Positions 8,382-17,439 of a stretch of DNA of 64,000 nucleotides are shown one piece after another. A program made the position numbers and the translations under genes. Below the pieces are notes generated by a model. It made no database searches. It worked only from the letters and a program-made list of their open reading frames with translations, and was not told the DNA's origin. Within the stretch, counting starts at the first letter, position 1. Each line of letters opens with the position of its first letter. The stretch is from Moorena sp. SIOASIH. Lineage in GTDB: Bacteria > Cyanobacteriota > Cyanobacteriia > Cyanobacteriales > Coleofasciculaceae. The stretch is from NCBI RefSeq assembly GCF_010671925.1, contig NZ_JAAHIH010000005.1, forward strand, positions 930,001-994,000, in the 5' to 3' direction.

Positions 8382-9356
8382 ATGGCCACCTATCCCGGAA
8401 TTTCCAGCGACGCTTTCAAACACCCCCTTGACCAACAAGCGGAGCAAGCTTTACGCAGTGTCCCTGGTTTTGATTTAGTTTCTCGTAAGTTTGTGGAATT
8501 TCTCTACGAGCGTCCCCAGTTTGTTTATCTTATGGGGAACAGTATCAAAGTCGGACCGCGCCAGTATGCCAATATTTATCACTTATTTCGAGAATGTGTT
8601 CGGGATTTAGATGTACATCCTGAACCAGCCCTATTTGTTAGTCAAAACGCTCAGGTTAATAGCTATGCTTTAGGTCAAGATAATCCTTACATCGTTATAA
8701 ACACTGGTTTATTAGATTTACTGAATGAAGCAGAAATTCGTACAATCCTGGCTCACGAATTAGGACATATCAAGTGCGGTCACACCATCTTAATTCAGAT
8801 GGGTATTTGGGCAATGAATGCTGCCTCTATGTTAAGTGAAATGACCTTTGGCTTAGGGAATATAGTCAGCACTGGCTTAATTTTCGCTTTTTATGAATGG
8901 CGTCGCAAAGCTGAATTATCCGCTGACCGTGCTGCCTTACTAGTGATAGATGACCTGAAGACTGTGATGCAAACGATGATGAAAGTGTCTGGTGGCAGTG
9001 CTAAGCATCTACAGGAATGCAGTCTTGATGAATTTATCCGTCAATCAGAAAATTATCAAGAACTAGACCAAGACAGTCTCAATCAAATCTATAAGTTCTT
9101 ACTCTATAATGGAGGTCTTAATCGTCAATTTCTGAGCCATCCCTTTCCAGTTGAACGCATACACTACCTGCGAAAGTGGGCAAATTCAGAGGAATATCGC
9201 CAAATTCGTCAGGGCAATTATGAACGTGTTACCAAAGAGGGAGCAGTTGACGTTGACTCGAATCCACCATCGAACAACTCAGTGAATGAAGCGGAACAGT
9301 TGCAGCGTCAAATCCAGGAATTGCAACGGGAAATTAATCGCATCAAGAATAAATAA
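8382..9356 (+). CDS. M48-family zinc metallopeptidase
   Basis: 324 residues. The gluzincin motif H-E-L-G-H lies at 125-129 and a downstream E-L-S-A-D-R-A provides the third zinc-ligand region. Residues about 132-165 are hydrophobic (I-L-I-Q-M-G-I-W-A-M-N-A-A and S-T-G-L-I-F-A-F), suggesting membrane association as in HtpX/Ste24-like enzymes. The C-terminus (about 290-324) is a charged Q/E/R-rich coiled coil. The family degrades misfolded or membrane proteins. The start is supported by position rather than by a strong ribosome site. Monocistronic. Confidence 0.85.
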   Translation: MATYPGISSDAFKHPLDQQAEQALRSVPGFDLVSRKFVEFLYERPQFVYLMGNSIKVGPRQYANIYHLFRECVRDLDVHPEPALFVSQNAQVNSYALGQDNPYIVINTGLLDLLNEAEIRTILAHELGHIKCGHTILIQMGIWAMNAASMLSEMTFGLGNIVSTGLIFAFYEWRRKAELSADRAALLVIDDLKTVMQTMMKVSGGSAKHLQECSLDEFIRQSENYQELDQDSLNQIYKFLLYNGGLNRQFLSHPFPVERIHYLRKWANSEEYRQIRQGNYERVTKEGAVDVDSNPPSNNSVNEAEQLQRQIQELQREINRIKNK

Positions 9357-9365
9357 TGTAAGCAT

Positions 9366-9500
<135 letters not shown>

Positions 9501-9502
9501 CC

Positions 9503-10933
9503 CTATTCCCTATATTGAGAATACCAAGCGGAGAGTGCTAGGTGATGTACTTCTAACCAAGAGCAGTTATTTTCCTTGGCTAACTTAGCGCAATCTTGGT
9601 ATTCTGGGTGGACATTCATAATCGTTTTGTGAGGTGAGCGATCGCTCCAAGCCACTTTCACACTAATTTGGCCATACTTAGTCTGTACCTGCTGGATTTC
9701 CCGAGGTAAGATGGCTCGTTGCTGAGTCAGACGTCGCACTCCTAAGGTAGTGGTTTCTCGGAATAATACTGCCTGACAAGCGTCTATATCTTGAGGATGA
9801 CAGATGACACTGAGGAGGATACCGGGTCGAGATTTCTTCATCCCAATAGCTTGAGTGAACACATCCACAGCACCAGCGTTAAATAACTCCTGGAATACAT
9901 AGCCAATGGCTTGAGGATTGAGGTCATCTATTTGAGTCTCTAGCACTGAGATAGTTTCTAGGGAAGAGTTAGCAGAAGAAGAGTTAGCAGAAAGGGATGA
10001 CTGGTGTAGGCTTTGTGGGGGTAAGTTTGACGGTTTAACCTTGAACTTGCCAACATTGACCGCTTCTGAGGACTCACCAATCCACAATCGCAACATATTG
10101 GGAATGGGTAATTGTCGAGAACCGGCACCATTACCTATTTTTTGGATAGTCATTGCTGGTGGTGAACCAAAGCTAGTTGCTAAGGTAACGGCAATAGCTG
10201 CTCCCGTTGGTGTTACTAATTCCCGCTCAATCCCATTACTGTAAACTGGCACCTGACGGGATTCCCACAATTTCAGTACTGCTGGTACTGGCACCGGTAG
10301 CCGACCATGAGCTGCCCATACTGTCCCGCCACCAGTGGGGAGTGGGGAACAATAGATTTGGTCAATTCCTAGCCAATCTAAGCCTAAGCAAGTACCGACT
10401 ATATCGATAATGGCATCGGTAGCGCCTACTTCATGGAAGTGAACTTTGTCTGGGGAAATACCATGAACGGCTCCTTCGGCTTCTGCTAGTTTCCGGAAGA
10501 TAGCAAGAGTCCACTGGGATACTCTTGAGGGTAATTTTGCTGCTGTAATTAATTTCTCTATGTCTGGTAAGTGTCGTGTGGGATGATGATTATGATTCTG
10601 CTCAGGTGTACTGATGTCTCTTATCCCTGAGGTGTGTTCATGGTGGTGTTCATGGCCGTGTTCATGGTGGTGTTCATGGTGGTGTTCATGGCCGTGTTCC
10701 TGTTGATGGTGATGATGCTGATGGTCTTGATCTGGTAAATCTACATCAACTTTGGTTGCCAACTGACCATTGTGGTGTACTTGGCTAAGTCTTAAGTGAT
10801 ACTCTTGCTCAATTCCGAGTCCTGCTAGCTTTTCCACTAAATATTCCCACGGTACACCCGCAGAAACTAGTGCTCCTAGGCACATATCACCAGCAATTCC
10901 AGTGGGACAATCTAAGTAAGCTAGCTTTGTCAT
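9503..10933 (-). CDS. larC: LarC-type nickel insertion protein (nickel-pincer cofactor synthesis)
   Basis: 476 residues from the ATG at 10933 (M-T-K-L-A-Y-L-D-C). Opening motifs L-D-C-P-T-G-I-A-G-D-M and V-H-F-H-E-V-G-A-T-D-A-I-I-D-I, a very His-rich stretch at about residues 75-105, and P-T-P-T-G-A-A-I match LarC/DUF111. LarC performs CTP-dependent nickel insertion into the pincer cofactor of lactate racemase-type enzymes. The His tract is coded by a repetitive CATGGTGGTGTT-like sequence and probably binds Ni. No larA or larB is seen nearby. A longer in-frame extension to 11014 lacks the family start. Confidence 0.85.
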   Translation of the reverse strand: MTKLAYLDCPTGIAGDMCLGALVSAGVPWEYLVEKLAGLGIEQEYHLRLSQVHHNGQLATKVDVDLPDQDHQHHHHQQEHGHEHHHEHHHEHGHEHHHEHTSGIRDISTPEQNHNHHPTRHLPDIEKLITAAKLPSRVSQWTLAIFRKLAEAEGAVHGISPDKVHFHEVGATDAIIDIVGTCLGLDWLGIDQIYCSPLPTGGGTVWAAHGRLPVPVPAVLKLWESRQVPVYSNGIERELVTPTGAAIAVTLATSFGSPPAMTIQKIGNGAGSRQLPIPNMLRLWIGESSEAVNVGKFKVKPSNLPPQSLHQSSLSANSSSANSSLETISVLETQIDDLNPQAIGYVFQELFNAGAVDVFTQAIGMKKSRPGILLSVICHPQDIDACQAVLFRETTTLGVRRLTQQRAILPREIQQVQTKYGQISVKVAWSDRSPHKTIMNVHPEYQDCAKLAKENNCSWLEVHHLALSAWYSQYRE

Positions 10934-11215
10934 TCTAGATCTTATTGATTCAGAAAAATTGATTAAGACAAATTGATTAAGACAAAAGGATTTGGAGCAA
11001 TTCATCCCCCACAAACCTTATGGGTGTAGATCAGGGAATTCTGGCCAGATCTTGCTAACTATACTGACATCTGAGTCAGAAAAAGCCAAACTGGCAACAC
11101 ACTTAGGTGGGAGTAGTTTTTAATCCTTTGGCAGAACCGTGTCTATGTCTGGCCTTGGTGAATTTTCCCAAGGTTAGGCTTTAGCAATTCAATATTGAGG
11201 AATTCAACAATATTT

Positions 11216-11857
11216 ATGGCTACTATTTATACTATCCATCCGGAAACACCTCAAATACGTCGAATAGAGAAAATAAGAGAGTATCTCGAAGATGGTGCAG
11301 TGATGCTCTATCCCACTGACACTGTCTATGCCATTGGTTGTGATGTACATGTGAAGTCCGCAGTGCAACGAGTTAGGCGTTTGAAGCAACTATCCAATGA
11401 TAAACCCCTGACGTTTTTGTGTTCGTCTCTGTCCAATATTGCTAAATATGCTCGGGTAAGTGATCCAGCTTACCGGATTATGAAGCATTTGATTCCCGGA
11501 CCCTATACGTTCTTGTTACCAGCAACCAAGTTAGTACCTAAGCTGGTGATGAGTCCCAATCGTAAAACTACTGGTATCCGAGTCCCAGATCATAACGTTT
11601 GTCAGGCGTTGCTTTCAGCTCTAGGTCATCCAATTATTTCTACCTCGGCTCATCTACCGAATCAGGATGGTGACACTCCGACGGTGGGATTGGAACGGGC
11701 TAAACTATTTGATGCTCTCGATGGTCTCGTAGACATCATTGTGGACAATGACTTAGAACCGGGATTTCAAGTCTCAACTATCCTCGACCTGACTGGTTCA
11801 GAACCGATGATGGTGCGGCAGGGTTTGGGATGGGAGGAAGCGATCGCTTGGATTTAG
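11216..11857 (+). CDS. Sua5/YciO/YrdC family L-threonylcarbamoyladenylate synthase-like protein
   Basis: 213 residues from ATG at 11216; a TTG 21 bp upstream would add seven residues. Family motifs are Y-P-T-D-T-V-Y-A-I-G-C-D, R-L-K-Q-L-S-N-D-K-P-L-T, P-G-P-Y-T-F-L-L-P-A and I-S-T-S-A-H. Members make threonylcarbamoyl-AMP for tRNA t6A37; the short YciO-like branch lacks the Sua5 C-terminal domain, and this protein lacks it too. The role in t6A is therefore likely but not certain. A GCGATCGC site overlaps the 3' end. Monocistronic. Confidence 0.8.
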   Translation: MATIYTIHPETPQIRRIEKIREYLEDGAVMLYPTDTVYAIGCDVHVKSAVQRVRRLKQLSNDKPLTFLCSSLSNIAKYARVSDPAYRIMKHLIPGPYTFLLPATKLVPKLVMSPNRKTTGIRVPDHNVCQALLSALGHPIISTSAHLPNQDGDTPTVGLERAKLFDALDGLVDIIVDNDLEPGFQVSTILDLTGSEPMMVRQGLGWEEAIAWI

Positions 11858-12285
11858 CTAGTGATTTAGCTAGTGATTAACTAGTCAACTCAGGTTGGGT
11901 AATGAGAGTATAAAGCACCCTATGACTACAAGAAAACCTTAGTCGTTTACGGAAAAGTCATCACTAGTTCAGCCAGTTTCTGGATTGACCATTCCATTGG
12001 TTGTGGTCATCCTAGATCAGATTGATGGTGGAAAGTCTTGAACGCTATGTCTAGTAAGGATTTCAGCCTTAGGTAATCCTACGGAAACTACCTTAGTGCT
12101 AGGGGTCACAACTATTCAGCTTAGAGTAGTCACACACTCACCCGATCAGGGCTAGACTCACGAGTCTACATTGAGAGTGGACAAGGACAGCGGACCACTC
12201 CAAGGTTTGTAGATCACATTCACACACATTTCCTCTGTTGCTTGTTTCATGGCAATTCTGTGAATCTATTTTTGGGGGCAATACC
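11858..12285 (+). other. Long leader/promoter region of hetZ
   Basis: 428 bp without a coding sequence. It holds a compact inverted repeat (TAGACTCACGAGTCTA, 12153-12168) and ends with GGGGGCAATACC before the hetZ ATG. hetZ genes are known to have long regulated upstream regions; no specific factor site is assigned here. Confidence 0.4.
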
Positions 12286-13494
12286 ATGCAAGTTAAAACT
12301 GTTACTAATAATCAAAATTCCGCCACTAACAATCAGGCTCCGGAAATTACTCTAGATCATCAAACCCAAAACTTGATCAAGGTCTTAGTCGAGGAAATCC
12401 AGTCGGAAATTGGAGCTAAATCCAGAAGTATTCAAGCAGTTGCCCACCGGATCGCCTTGGAGGTAGAACGGATTTGTACTAAGAGCGATCGCATCCAGAA
12501 TTCCGGTGAAATTGATACTTGGAAGTTTAATTTAGCACGTCACCGACTGCACAAATGTCTTTCATACTACAAACTAGGTTCTCGGCAGGGTCGTGTCGAA
12601 CTCCATAGTAACCTCAGTACCATGGTTTATCGCCATGTGGCACCGTCCCAATCTCAGTTAAACTTTTCTGCTCGATACAATTTGATTGAGGACTTTTTAC
12701 AGGACTTTTACGCTGAGTGCCTCAAAGCCTTTCGCCGGGAAAATCCTGTCGATTCTGACTACACTCCCCGTACCCAACTAGAACTAGCGGAGTACATGGG
12801 CTTTAGTGAGCAATATGCTAAGCGACGCATTACCCTACGTGGTCGCGGTAGCCAGCAGTTGATTGTACTCAGAGCACAAAGCTTTGCCCGACGGCAGCCT
12901 AATGAAACCCCTGTGGATATTGAACAGGCTGTGGAGTATGGTAGGGATGAAGAAGCCCAAGAGCACAACCGTTCAGCTACTGTACAACAGGTACGCTCAA
13001 ACCTGATTGAGAAAACCATTGACCCCAGCGATGCTGTTTTACGCGATCGCATTATCTCTGAGTTGATCAAATACCTAGAGTCTAACGGTCATAATGACTG
13101 TGCTGATTATCTGGTGCTAAAGCTGCAAGACCTGGCTGCACCAGAGATTGACGAAATCATGGGTCTGACACCCCGTCAGCGGGATTATCTACAACAGCGC
13201 TTTAAATACCATGTAGAAAAGTTCTCTCGTTCAGCTCAGTGGAAATTGGTACACCAATGGCTAGGAGCAGACCTGGATCAAAAACTAGGGATGTCATCGA
13301 AGCAGTGGGATATCTTTGTGGCTCAACTCGATAGCCAACAGCTAGCGTTACTGCCCCTCAAACAGGCGCAAAAGAGTGATCAAGAAATTGCCAAAGCCCT
13401 CAAGTGTACCCAAAAACAAGTGCAAAAGCGCTGGACTAAGGTTTTGGAACTAGCTTGGAAGACTCGTAACTCAGAAATTCGCCATGGCAATTAG
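12286..13494 (+). CDS. hetZ: HetZ, heterocyst-differentiation family protein
   Basis: 402 residues from the ATG at 12286; an in-frame TTG at 12238 would extend it without family support. Recognised by conserved blocks: A-V-A-H-R-I-A-L-E-V-E-R-I-C, H-R-L-H-K-C-L-S-Y-Y-K-L-G-S-R-Q-G-R-V-E-L-H-S, I-E-D-F-L-Q-D-F-Y and L-T-P-R-Q-R-D-Y-L-Q-Q-R-F-K-Y-H. The C-terminal part resembles a sigma-like HTH (A-K-A-L-K-C-T-Q-K-Q-V-Q-K-R-W). In Anabaena, HetZ controls early heterocyst differentiation and patterning together with PatU3; homologues also occur in filamentous species that form no heterocysts. No patU is visible within the window. The following PHP gene is co-directional but about 500 bp away. 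Confidence 0.85.
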   Translation: MQVKTVTNNQNSATNNQAPEITLDHQTQNLIKVLVEEIQSEIGAKSRSIQAVAHRIALEVERICTKSDRIQNSGEIDTWKFNLARHRLHKCLSYYKLGSRQGRVELHSNLSTMVYRHVAPSQSQLNFSARYNLIEDFLQDFYAECLKAFRRENPVDSDYTPRTQLELAEYMGFSEQYAKRRITLRGRGSQQLIVLRAQSFARRQPNETPVDIEQAVEYGRDEEAQEHNRSATVQQVRSNLIEKTIDPSDAVLRDRIISELIKYLESNGHNDCADYLVLKLQDLAAPEIDEIMGLTPRQRDYLQQRFKYHVEKFSRSAQWKLVHQWLGADLDQKLGMSSKQWDIFVAQLDSQQLALLPLKQAQKSDQEIAKALKCTQKQVQKRWTKVLELAWKTRNSEIRHGN

Positions 13495-13991
13495 AATTAA
13501 ATCTCCTTCTGCAACCAAGTCAGGAGGAGAGTTAGGTATAGCAGTCGAAGTAAAGCTTAAGACATCTTCTGCTCCGAACGCGCCCCGCGTGGCCTACGGC
13601 CTTAGTCCCTACTTCCTGCTCCCTTTCAACCAAAAGACTATGTCCTAAACTATACTTCCCTTGCTAGAAAACTTAAGTAGTTAAGCCAACACTGACAAAG
13701 TATTAAGTTTGCTAAGGTTATGTTAACAACTGAAAACTCGTACCGCGTATTTCTATTTATTTTTATTCTAGGTTTTAGGCTAATGGAATTCGGGATTAGG
13801 TACACCAGGGGCAGTTGACAGCCTCCGTGCTCAAGTCGGGGCGCTTCATAGGCTTGTCAGAAGCATAGAGCGATTTAACCTAGAGCGATTTAACCTAGAG
13901 CGATTCAACCATTGGCCTAGACCCTTAAAAGTATTTCGCGGCTGCAGATCCAATCTGGTCAATCAACCTATAGTCATTACAGTAAGTATCT
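13495..13991. other. Spacer with a triplicated 16-bp motif and REP-like sequence
   Basis: No gene seen. A REP-like element (ACGCGCCCCGCGTGGCC) lies near 13578. TTGACAGCCTCCGTG to GGGGCGCTTC (13815-13847) resembles a degenerate IS605-type end. TAGAGCGATTTAACC is repeated three times at 13867-13912 (third copy GATTCAACC). Confidence 0.6.
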
Positions 13992-14702
13992 ATGGTAGTC
14001 AATATTGCTCAAGGGTCTGCTTCACCTAAGATAGCAGCAAAAAATCAACAAGCTCTTCGGCAAGTGTGGGAAACGATTGAGCCTGATAGCTGTCCCTATC
14101 GCTACAATTTCCATATGCACACGATTTACTCTGATGGTCGGCTCAAACCGGAAGAGTTAATCAAGCAGGCTATTACCATTGGTCTCAAGGGACTTGCCAT
14201 CACCGATCACCACTCCATCGGTGGTTATCAAGTTGCTCAAGCTTGCATAGAAAAATGGCAGCAGGAGTCATCTTTCTGTGATTCATTACCCCACTTCTGG
14301 ACTGGTGTCGAAATTACCGCTAACCTCCTGGATAATGAGGTTCATATCCTTGGCTATGCTTTTGATCCAGAACATGCTAGTTTAAAGCGCTATCTCACTG
14401 GAACCGCACCGACCGGTAATGATGCTGAGGCTGGTGCAGTGATTGATGCTATCCATCAGGCCGGTGGTTTAGCAGTGTTGGCTCATCCAGCCCGTTACCG
14501 CAAGTCAGCAGATGAGTTAATTACTGCTATAGCCAACTTAGGGATTGATGGTGTTGAAACTTACTATGCCTACACCAATCCTGAACCCTGGCAACCTAGT
14601 CCAAAACAAACTAAGCTTGTGTTGCAGTTGAGTGCTACCTACAATCTATTTAATACCTGTGGCACTGATACTCATGGGTTAAGCTTGCTCAAGCGTATTT
14701 GA
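13992..14702 (+). CDS. PHP-domain phosphoesterase
   Basis: 236 residues. Metal motifs of the PHP fold are visible: F-H-M-H-T (H41, H43), I-T-D-H-H-S (D72, H73, H74), G-V-E-I-T, L-A-H-P-A-R and a C-terminal C-G-T-D-T-H-G. This gives the expected trinuclear site. Stand-alone proteins of this size include nucleoside 3',5'-bisphosphate and RNA/DNA 5'-phosphoesterases; the substrate is not determined. It lies downstream of hetZ in the same orientation, which I recall as a recurrent neighbourhood in cyanobacteria. Confidence 0.85.
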   Translation: MVVNIAQGSASPKIAAKNQQALRQVWETIEPDSCPYRYNFHMHTIYSDGRLKPEELIKQAITIGLKGLAITDHHSIGGYQVAQACIEKWQQESSFCDSLPHFWTGVEITANLLDNEVHILGYAFDPEHASLKRYLTGTAPTGNDAEAGAVIDAIHQAGGLAVLAHPARYRKSADELITAIANLGIDGVETYYAYTNPEPWQPSPKQTKLVLQLSATYNLFNTCGTDTHGLSLLKRI

Positions 14703-15323
14703 AACGGAAATCTAATTTCACTTCTGTGGTTGTAGTTGGTATCACTAAACGACTTCAGCCGTAAACTGGTATATATTTAGCGATACATTAACAAGTGTCA
14801 TCTCAGAGGTTGACTGGTTACGGCTGGGTTGTTTTCAAGGCTGCCCTATCTTTGGTTAGAAATTAGCGCCAGATTCCTGGCGTTGTGAATGCTATTCTCT
14901 GTTGTACCGGAGTTCGAGATCGGGGATTAGCTAGCTTGAGCCGTGGGGGAAATGCGATGCTCCAAAAGAGCCGCTGCGCGAACGCAAAAGCAGCGGCATT
15001 AGGCATAAAAAGTTTGCGCTCATCGATTCGATACATATAATAATTAATTTATCAACGTCTATTAATCGACTGATAGTTCAGATTGATGGGACTTTTGCTA
15101 TCAATACTGTGAATAACTTTATATTTCTGGGAATTATATAAGTAAGCTCTCCTGAGATAGCTCAGGTAGCTAGAGCTTGAGACTATAGCTTCAGCCACGA
15201 CTGTTTAAGCCATGACATGGTGATTGGCAGTAGGAAAATCAGCTGGATAAGTTTCAGCTCAGACCCTCGATTGGGAAAGCGCACCAAGAGATAGGAAGGA
15301 AAAAACGGTTTTTTGAGAAGACT
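14703..15323. other. 620-bp spacer with a perfect 8-bp stem-loop
   Basis: No coding sequence supported. GCCGCTGC and GCAGCGGC (14970-14997) pair perfectly around a 12-nt loop, overlapping a REP-like GCGCGAACGC. AGGAAGGA lies about 25 bp before the next start, and AAAAAACGGTTTTTT just before it can form a small hairpin. Confidence 0.5.
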
Positions 15324-16100
15324 ATGATTAAGCCAGAAAAAGATTTTTGCTTCTGTACCTTAGCTCTCCGTAGTAAGTACCGCTCTCTTGCCAAGGAACT
15401 AGCAGGAGATTTAGAAAAGTATGCTCCAGAAAAATTATTAATAGTTGCCACAGATGATGTCAAGGATTTTGATAACTGTAATAACGTTTTAGCGTTTAAA
15501 CACCAGCAAACAGGAATTCTTCATTGTTATCATGACAAACGCTTTGAGATTGAGAAGGCTTTGTCAAGGTTTCGTGTAGCGATACAAATTGATGCTGACA
15601 GCAGGATTATAGGTAGCTTACCTGAAACTATTGAAGTACTGCCTGGAATTACAGCAGGACATCAAGGAAATCTTGTCAAGCATGTAGAAAACTATAATCC
15701 AGAAAGATTAAAGAACCTTAAACAGATAGCCTCTAAGTTAGATATTCCCTTAGACAAGACAATTTATATGGGAGAATCTTTATTTTTTGTTTCTAGAGAT
15801 GGTGGCAAAGAAAAAGAATTTATTAAACAATGGGGTATGATCGGGCGCTATTTTGAGTTAAAAGGTATTCATGGTGGCTCAGGTATTACCTTAGGACTGG
15901 CTGCTGCTAAGGCAGGATTGACTATTAGCAGAAGTTCTAGCTGGGACAGGATTAATGAAGTCAAGAAACATCTAGATGCTTCTCATCAGAAAACACAGAA
16001 AACGTTTTGGGCTTCCTTGAAACGCAAACTGGGCTATCACTATAATTTTAATCGAGCCAGAGTAGCAGCATTAAAAGATTTTGAATTTTACTACCGATAA
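15324..16100 (+). CDS. GT-A-like putative glycosyltransferase
   Basis: 258 residues. The N-terminal half has alternating hydrophobic strands (K-L-L-I-V-A-T-D-D, V-A-I-Q-I-D-A-D-S-R) with a D-A-D motif at 90-92, typical of nucleotide-sugar-binding GT-A folds. Later G-E-S-L-F-F-V-S-R and H-G-G-S-G-I-T-L-G-L-A-A fit an acceptor/product-side region. No signal peptide or membrane segment. I cannot assign a GT family. It heads an AT-rich co-directional run of glycosyl- and sulfotransferases (15.3-21.9 kb), so a part in glycan assembly is inferred from context. Confidence 0.55.
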   Translation: MIKPEKDFCFCTLALRSKYRSLAKELAGDLEKYAPEKLLIVATDDVKDFDNCNNVLAFKHQQTGILHCYHDKRFEIEKALSRFRVAIQIDADSRIIGSLPETIEVLPGITAGHQGNLVKHVENYNPERLKNLKQIASKLDIPLDKTIYMGESLFFVSRDGGKEKEFIKQWGMIGRYFELKGIHGGSGITLGLAAAKAGLTISRSSSWDRINEVKKHLDASHQKTQKTFWASLKRKLGYHYNFNRARVAALKDFEFYYR

Positions 16101-16136
16101 TATAGCAGTTATCAATTGGGTGAGGTACTTTCGTCC

Positions 16137-16192
16137 TAGGTTTTAGGGAGTAGGTTTTAGGGAGTAGGGAGTAGGGAGTAGGGAGTAGGGAA
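16137..16192. repeat. Heptanucleotide repeat (GGGAGTA)
   Basis: About seven imperfect units of TAGGGAG, downstream of the glycosyltransferase-like gene. Confidence 0.85.
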
Positions 16193-16207
16193 CTTCGGAT
16201 CAGGGAA

Positions 16208-16258
16208 CACCGATGCAGTGAGGTTTTGGGGGTAACCCCCAAGACCTCACTGGCGTGG
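16208..16258. repeat. Large palindromic element (GGGGG/CCCCC hairpin family)
   Basis: GAGGTTTTGGGGG, TAA and CCCCCAAGACCTC form a long hairpin preceded by GATGCAGT. Related palindromes occur at 39650-39695 and 50759-50802 (GATGCAGCGCGGTCTTGGGG). A dispersed mobile-palindrome family is inferred. Confidence 0.75.
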
Positions 16259-16419
16259 TTTCCACGGGTCTGTGTGGGGAACACCGCGATTCTCCTTTCT
16301 CCTTTAGAGACGCTGCGCAAATGGAGACACTACGTCAACGCACACAGCCCCAAAATCATGAGGGACGGCATCAAGAAGCCATGTGGTCCTCGAACAATAA
16401 TGCAATCAGTGGCTATATT

Positions 16420-16470
16420 AGGAATCCTAAATCAGTTGACAGCTGATTTAGGATTCCTATATATTTTTTA
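16420..16470 (+). terminator. Strong rho-independent terminator-like hairpin
   Basis: AGGAATCCTAAATCAG and CTGATTTAGGATTCCT pair perfectly (16 bp, 7-nt loop GTTGACA region) and are followed by ATATATTTTTTA. It separates the first glycosyltransferase-like gene from the next one. Confidence 0.8.
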
Positions 16471-16503
16471 TGGGGATAGCTTTTCCATTGTATAGTAGTA
16501 CCA

Positions 16504-17439
16504 ATGAAAAGGGTAACTGCAGTTATGGATACGGTCGTTATTCTAGCTTATTTTAATTTTTCAAAAAATAAATCCAGGTATATGGCTCTTGTCAAAGCAC
16601 TAGCTTACTTAAGGAACCAAAAAGTTGATATAATCCTGGTTTGTTATGGCTTAGATACTGACAGTATTGTTTCCTCGCAAAATCTTAAAATAATCAAGAT
16701 TCCCTCTGCTTCTGTACTTTGGCAAAAAGAAAGATTCTATAACGTAGCATTATCCCATTTGAATAAAGAGCATAAATATGTTGTTTGGGCTGATGCAGAT
16801 CTCCTTTTTCCTAACAAGGGTTGGCAAGAGCAATTAAAAGAGAAACTGGAAAGCTACCGACTGATTCAGATATTCAATCGAGTCGAAGATGTAAAGCTTG
16901 AGAATGGCCATTTTTCCCTAACTGGACTTAGCCGCAAATCCGTGGTCACGACTTTCAATCGCGATATTACAGTTAAGGATTATTTCAGTAAAAGTGGCAT
17001 CAGCTTAAGTCTTGGATGTAATCCGGGCTTTGGATGGGCGGCAAAGGCAGCCACCATAAGAGAGATAGGCTTCCCCGACTTTATGATTTTGGGGGGTGGC
17101 GACAAGGTTTTATTGGCCTCCGCTATGGGATATCATTCGATTTTTGTTAAAGCGCTTTTTTTAAATCATACGTTTTCTAAACTATATCATTCTTGGGGAG
17201 ACAAAGTTTTTGATACCATTGAGGGACGAGTGTCTTACCTAGAAAATACGATTTATCATATTGTTCAGGGAGATTATAAAAATCGTCGCTATTCTGATCG
17301 CCACAAATTAATTCATGACAATAGTTTTGCGATCGCTGATTATCTAAAAATTAATCAATGGGGAGCATGGCAATGGTACGATCAAAACAACGAATATGCT
17401 GTAAAAATAAGAAGATACTTTGATGAAAGAGGAGACTAA
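16504..17439 (+). CDS. GT2-like glycosyltransferase (galactosyltransferase C-terminal type)
   Basis: 311 residues. Starts as a GT-A fold (V-V-I-L-A-Y-F-N-F, V-D-I-I-L-V-C-Y-G), with the metal motif W-A-D-A-D-L-L-F (D97, D99). The later N-P-G-F-G-W-A-A-K-A-A-T-I-R-E-I-G-F-P-D and G-G-G-D-K pattern is typical of the galactosyltransferase C-terminal segment that senses the acceptor. M8 (ATG 16525) is an alternative start. It overlaps the next gene by 17 bp, so the two are probably one operon. Cytosolic or peripheral; sugar and acceptor unknown. Confidence 0.75.
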   Translation: MKRVTAVMDTVVILAYFNFSKNKSRYMALVKALAYLRNQKVDIILVCYGLDTDSIVSSQNLKIIKIPSASVLWQKERFYNVALSHLNKEHKYVVWADADLLFPNKGWQEQLKEKLESYRLIQIFNRVEDVKLENGHFSLTGLSRKSVVTTFNRDITVKDYFSKSGISLSLGCNPGFGWAAKAATIREIGFPDFMILGGGDKVLLASAMGYHSIFVKALFLNHTFSKLYHSWGDKVFDTIEGRVSYLENTIYHIVQGDYKNRRYSDRHKLIHDNSFAIADYLKINQWGAWQWYDQNNEYAVKIRRYFDERGD

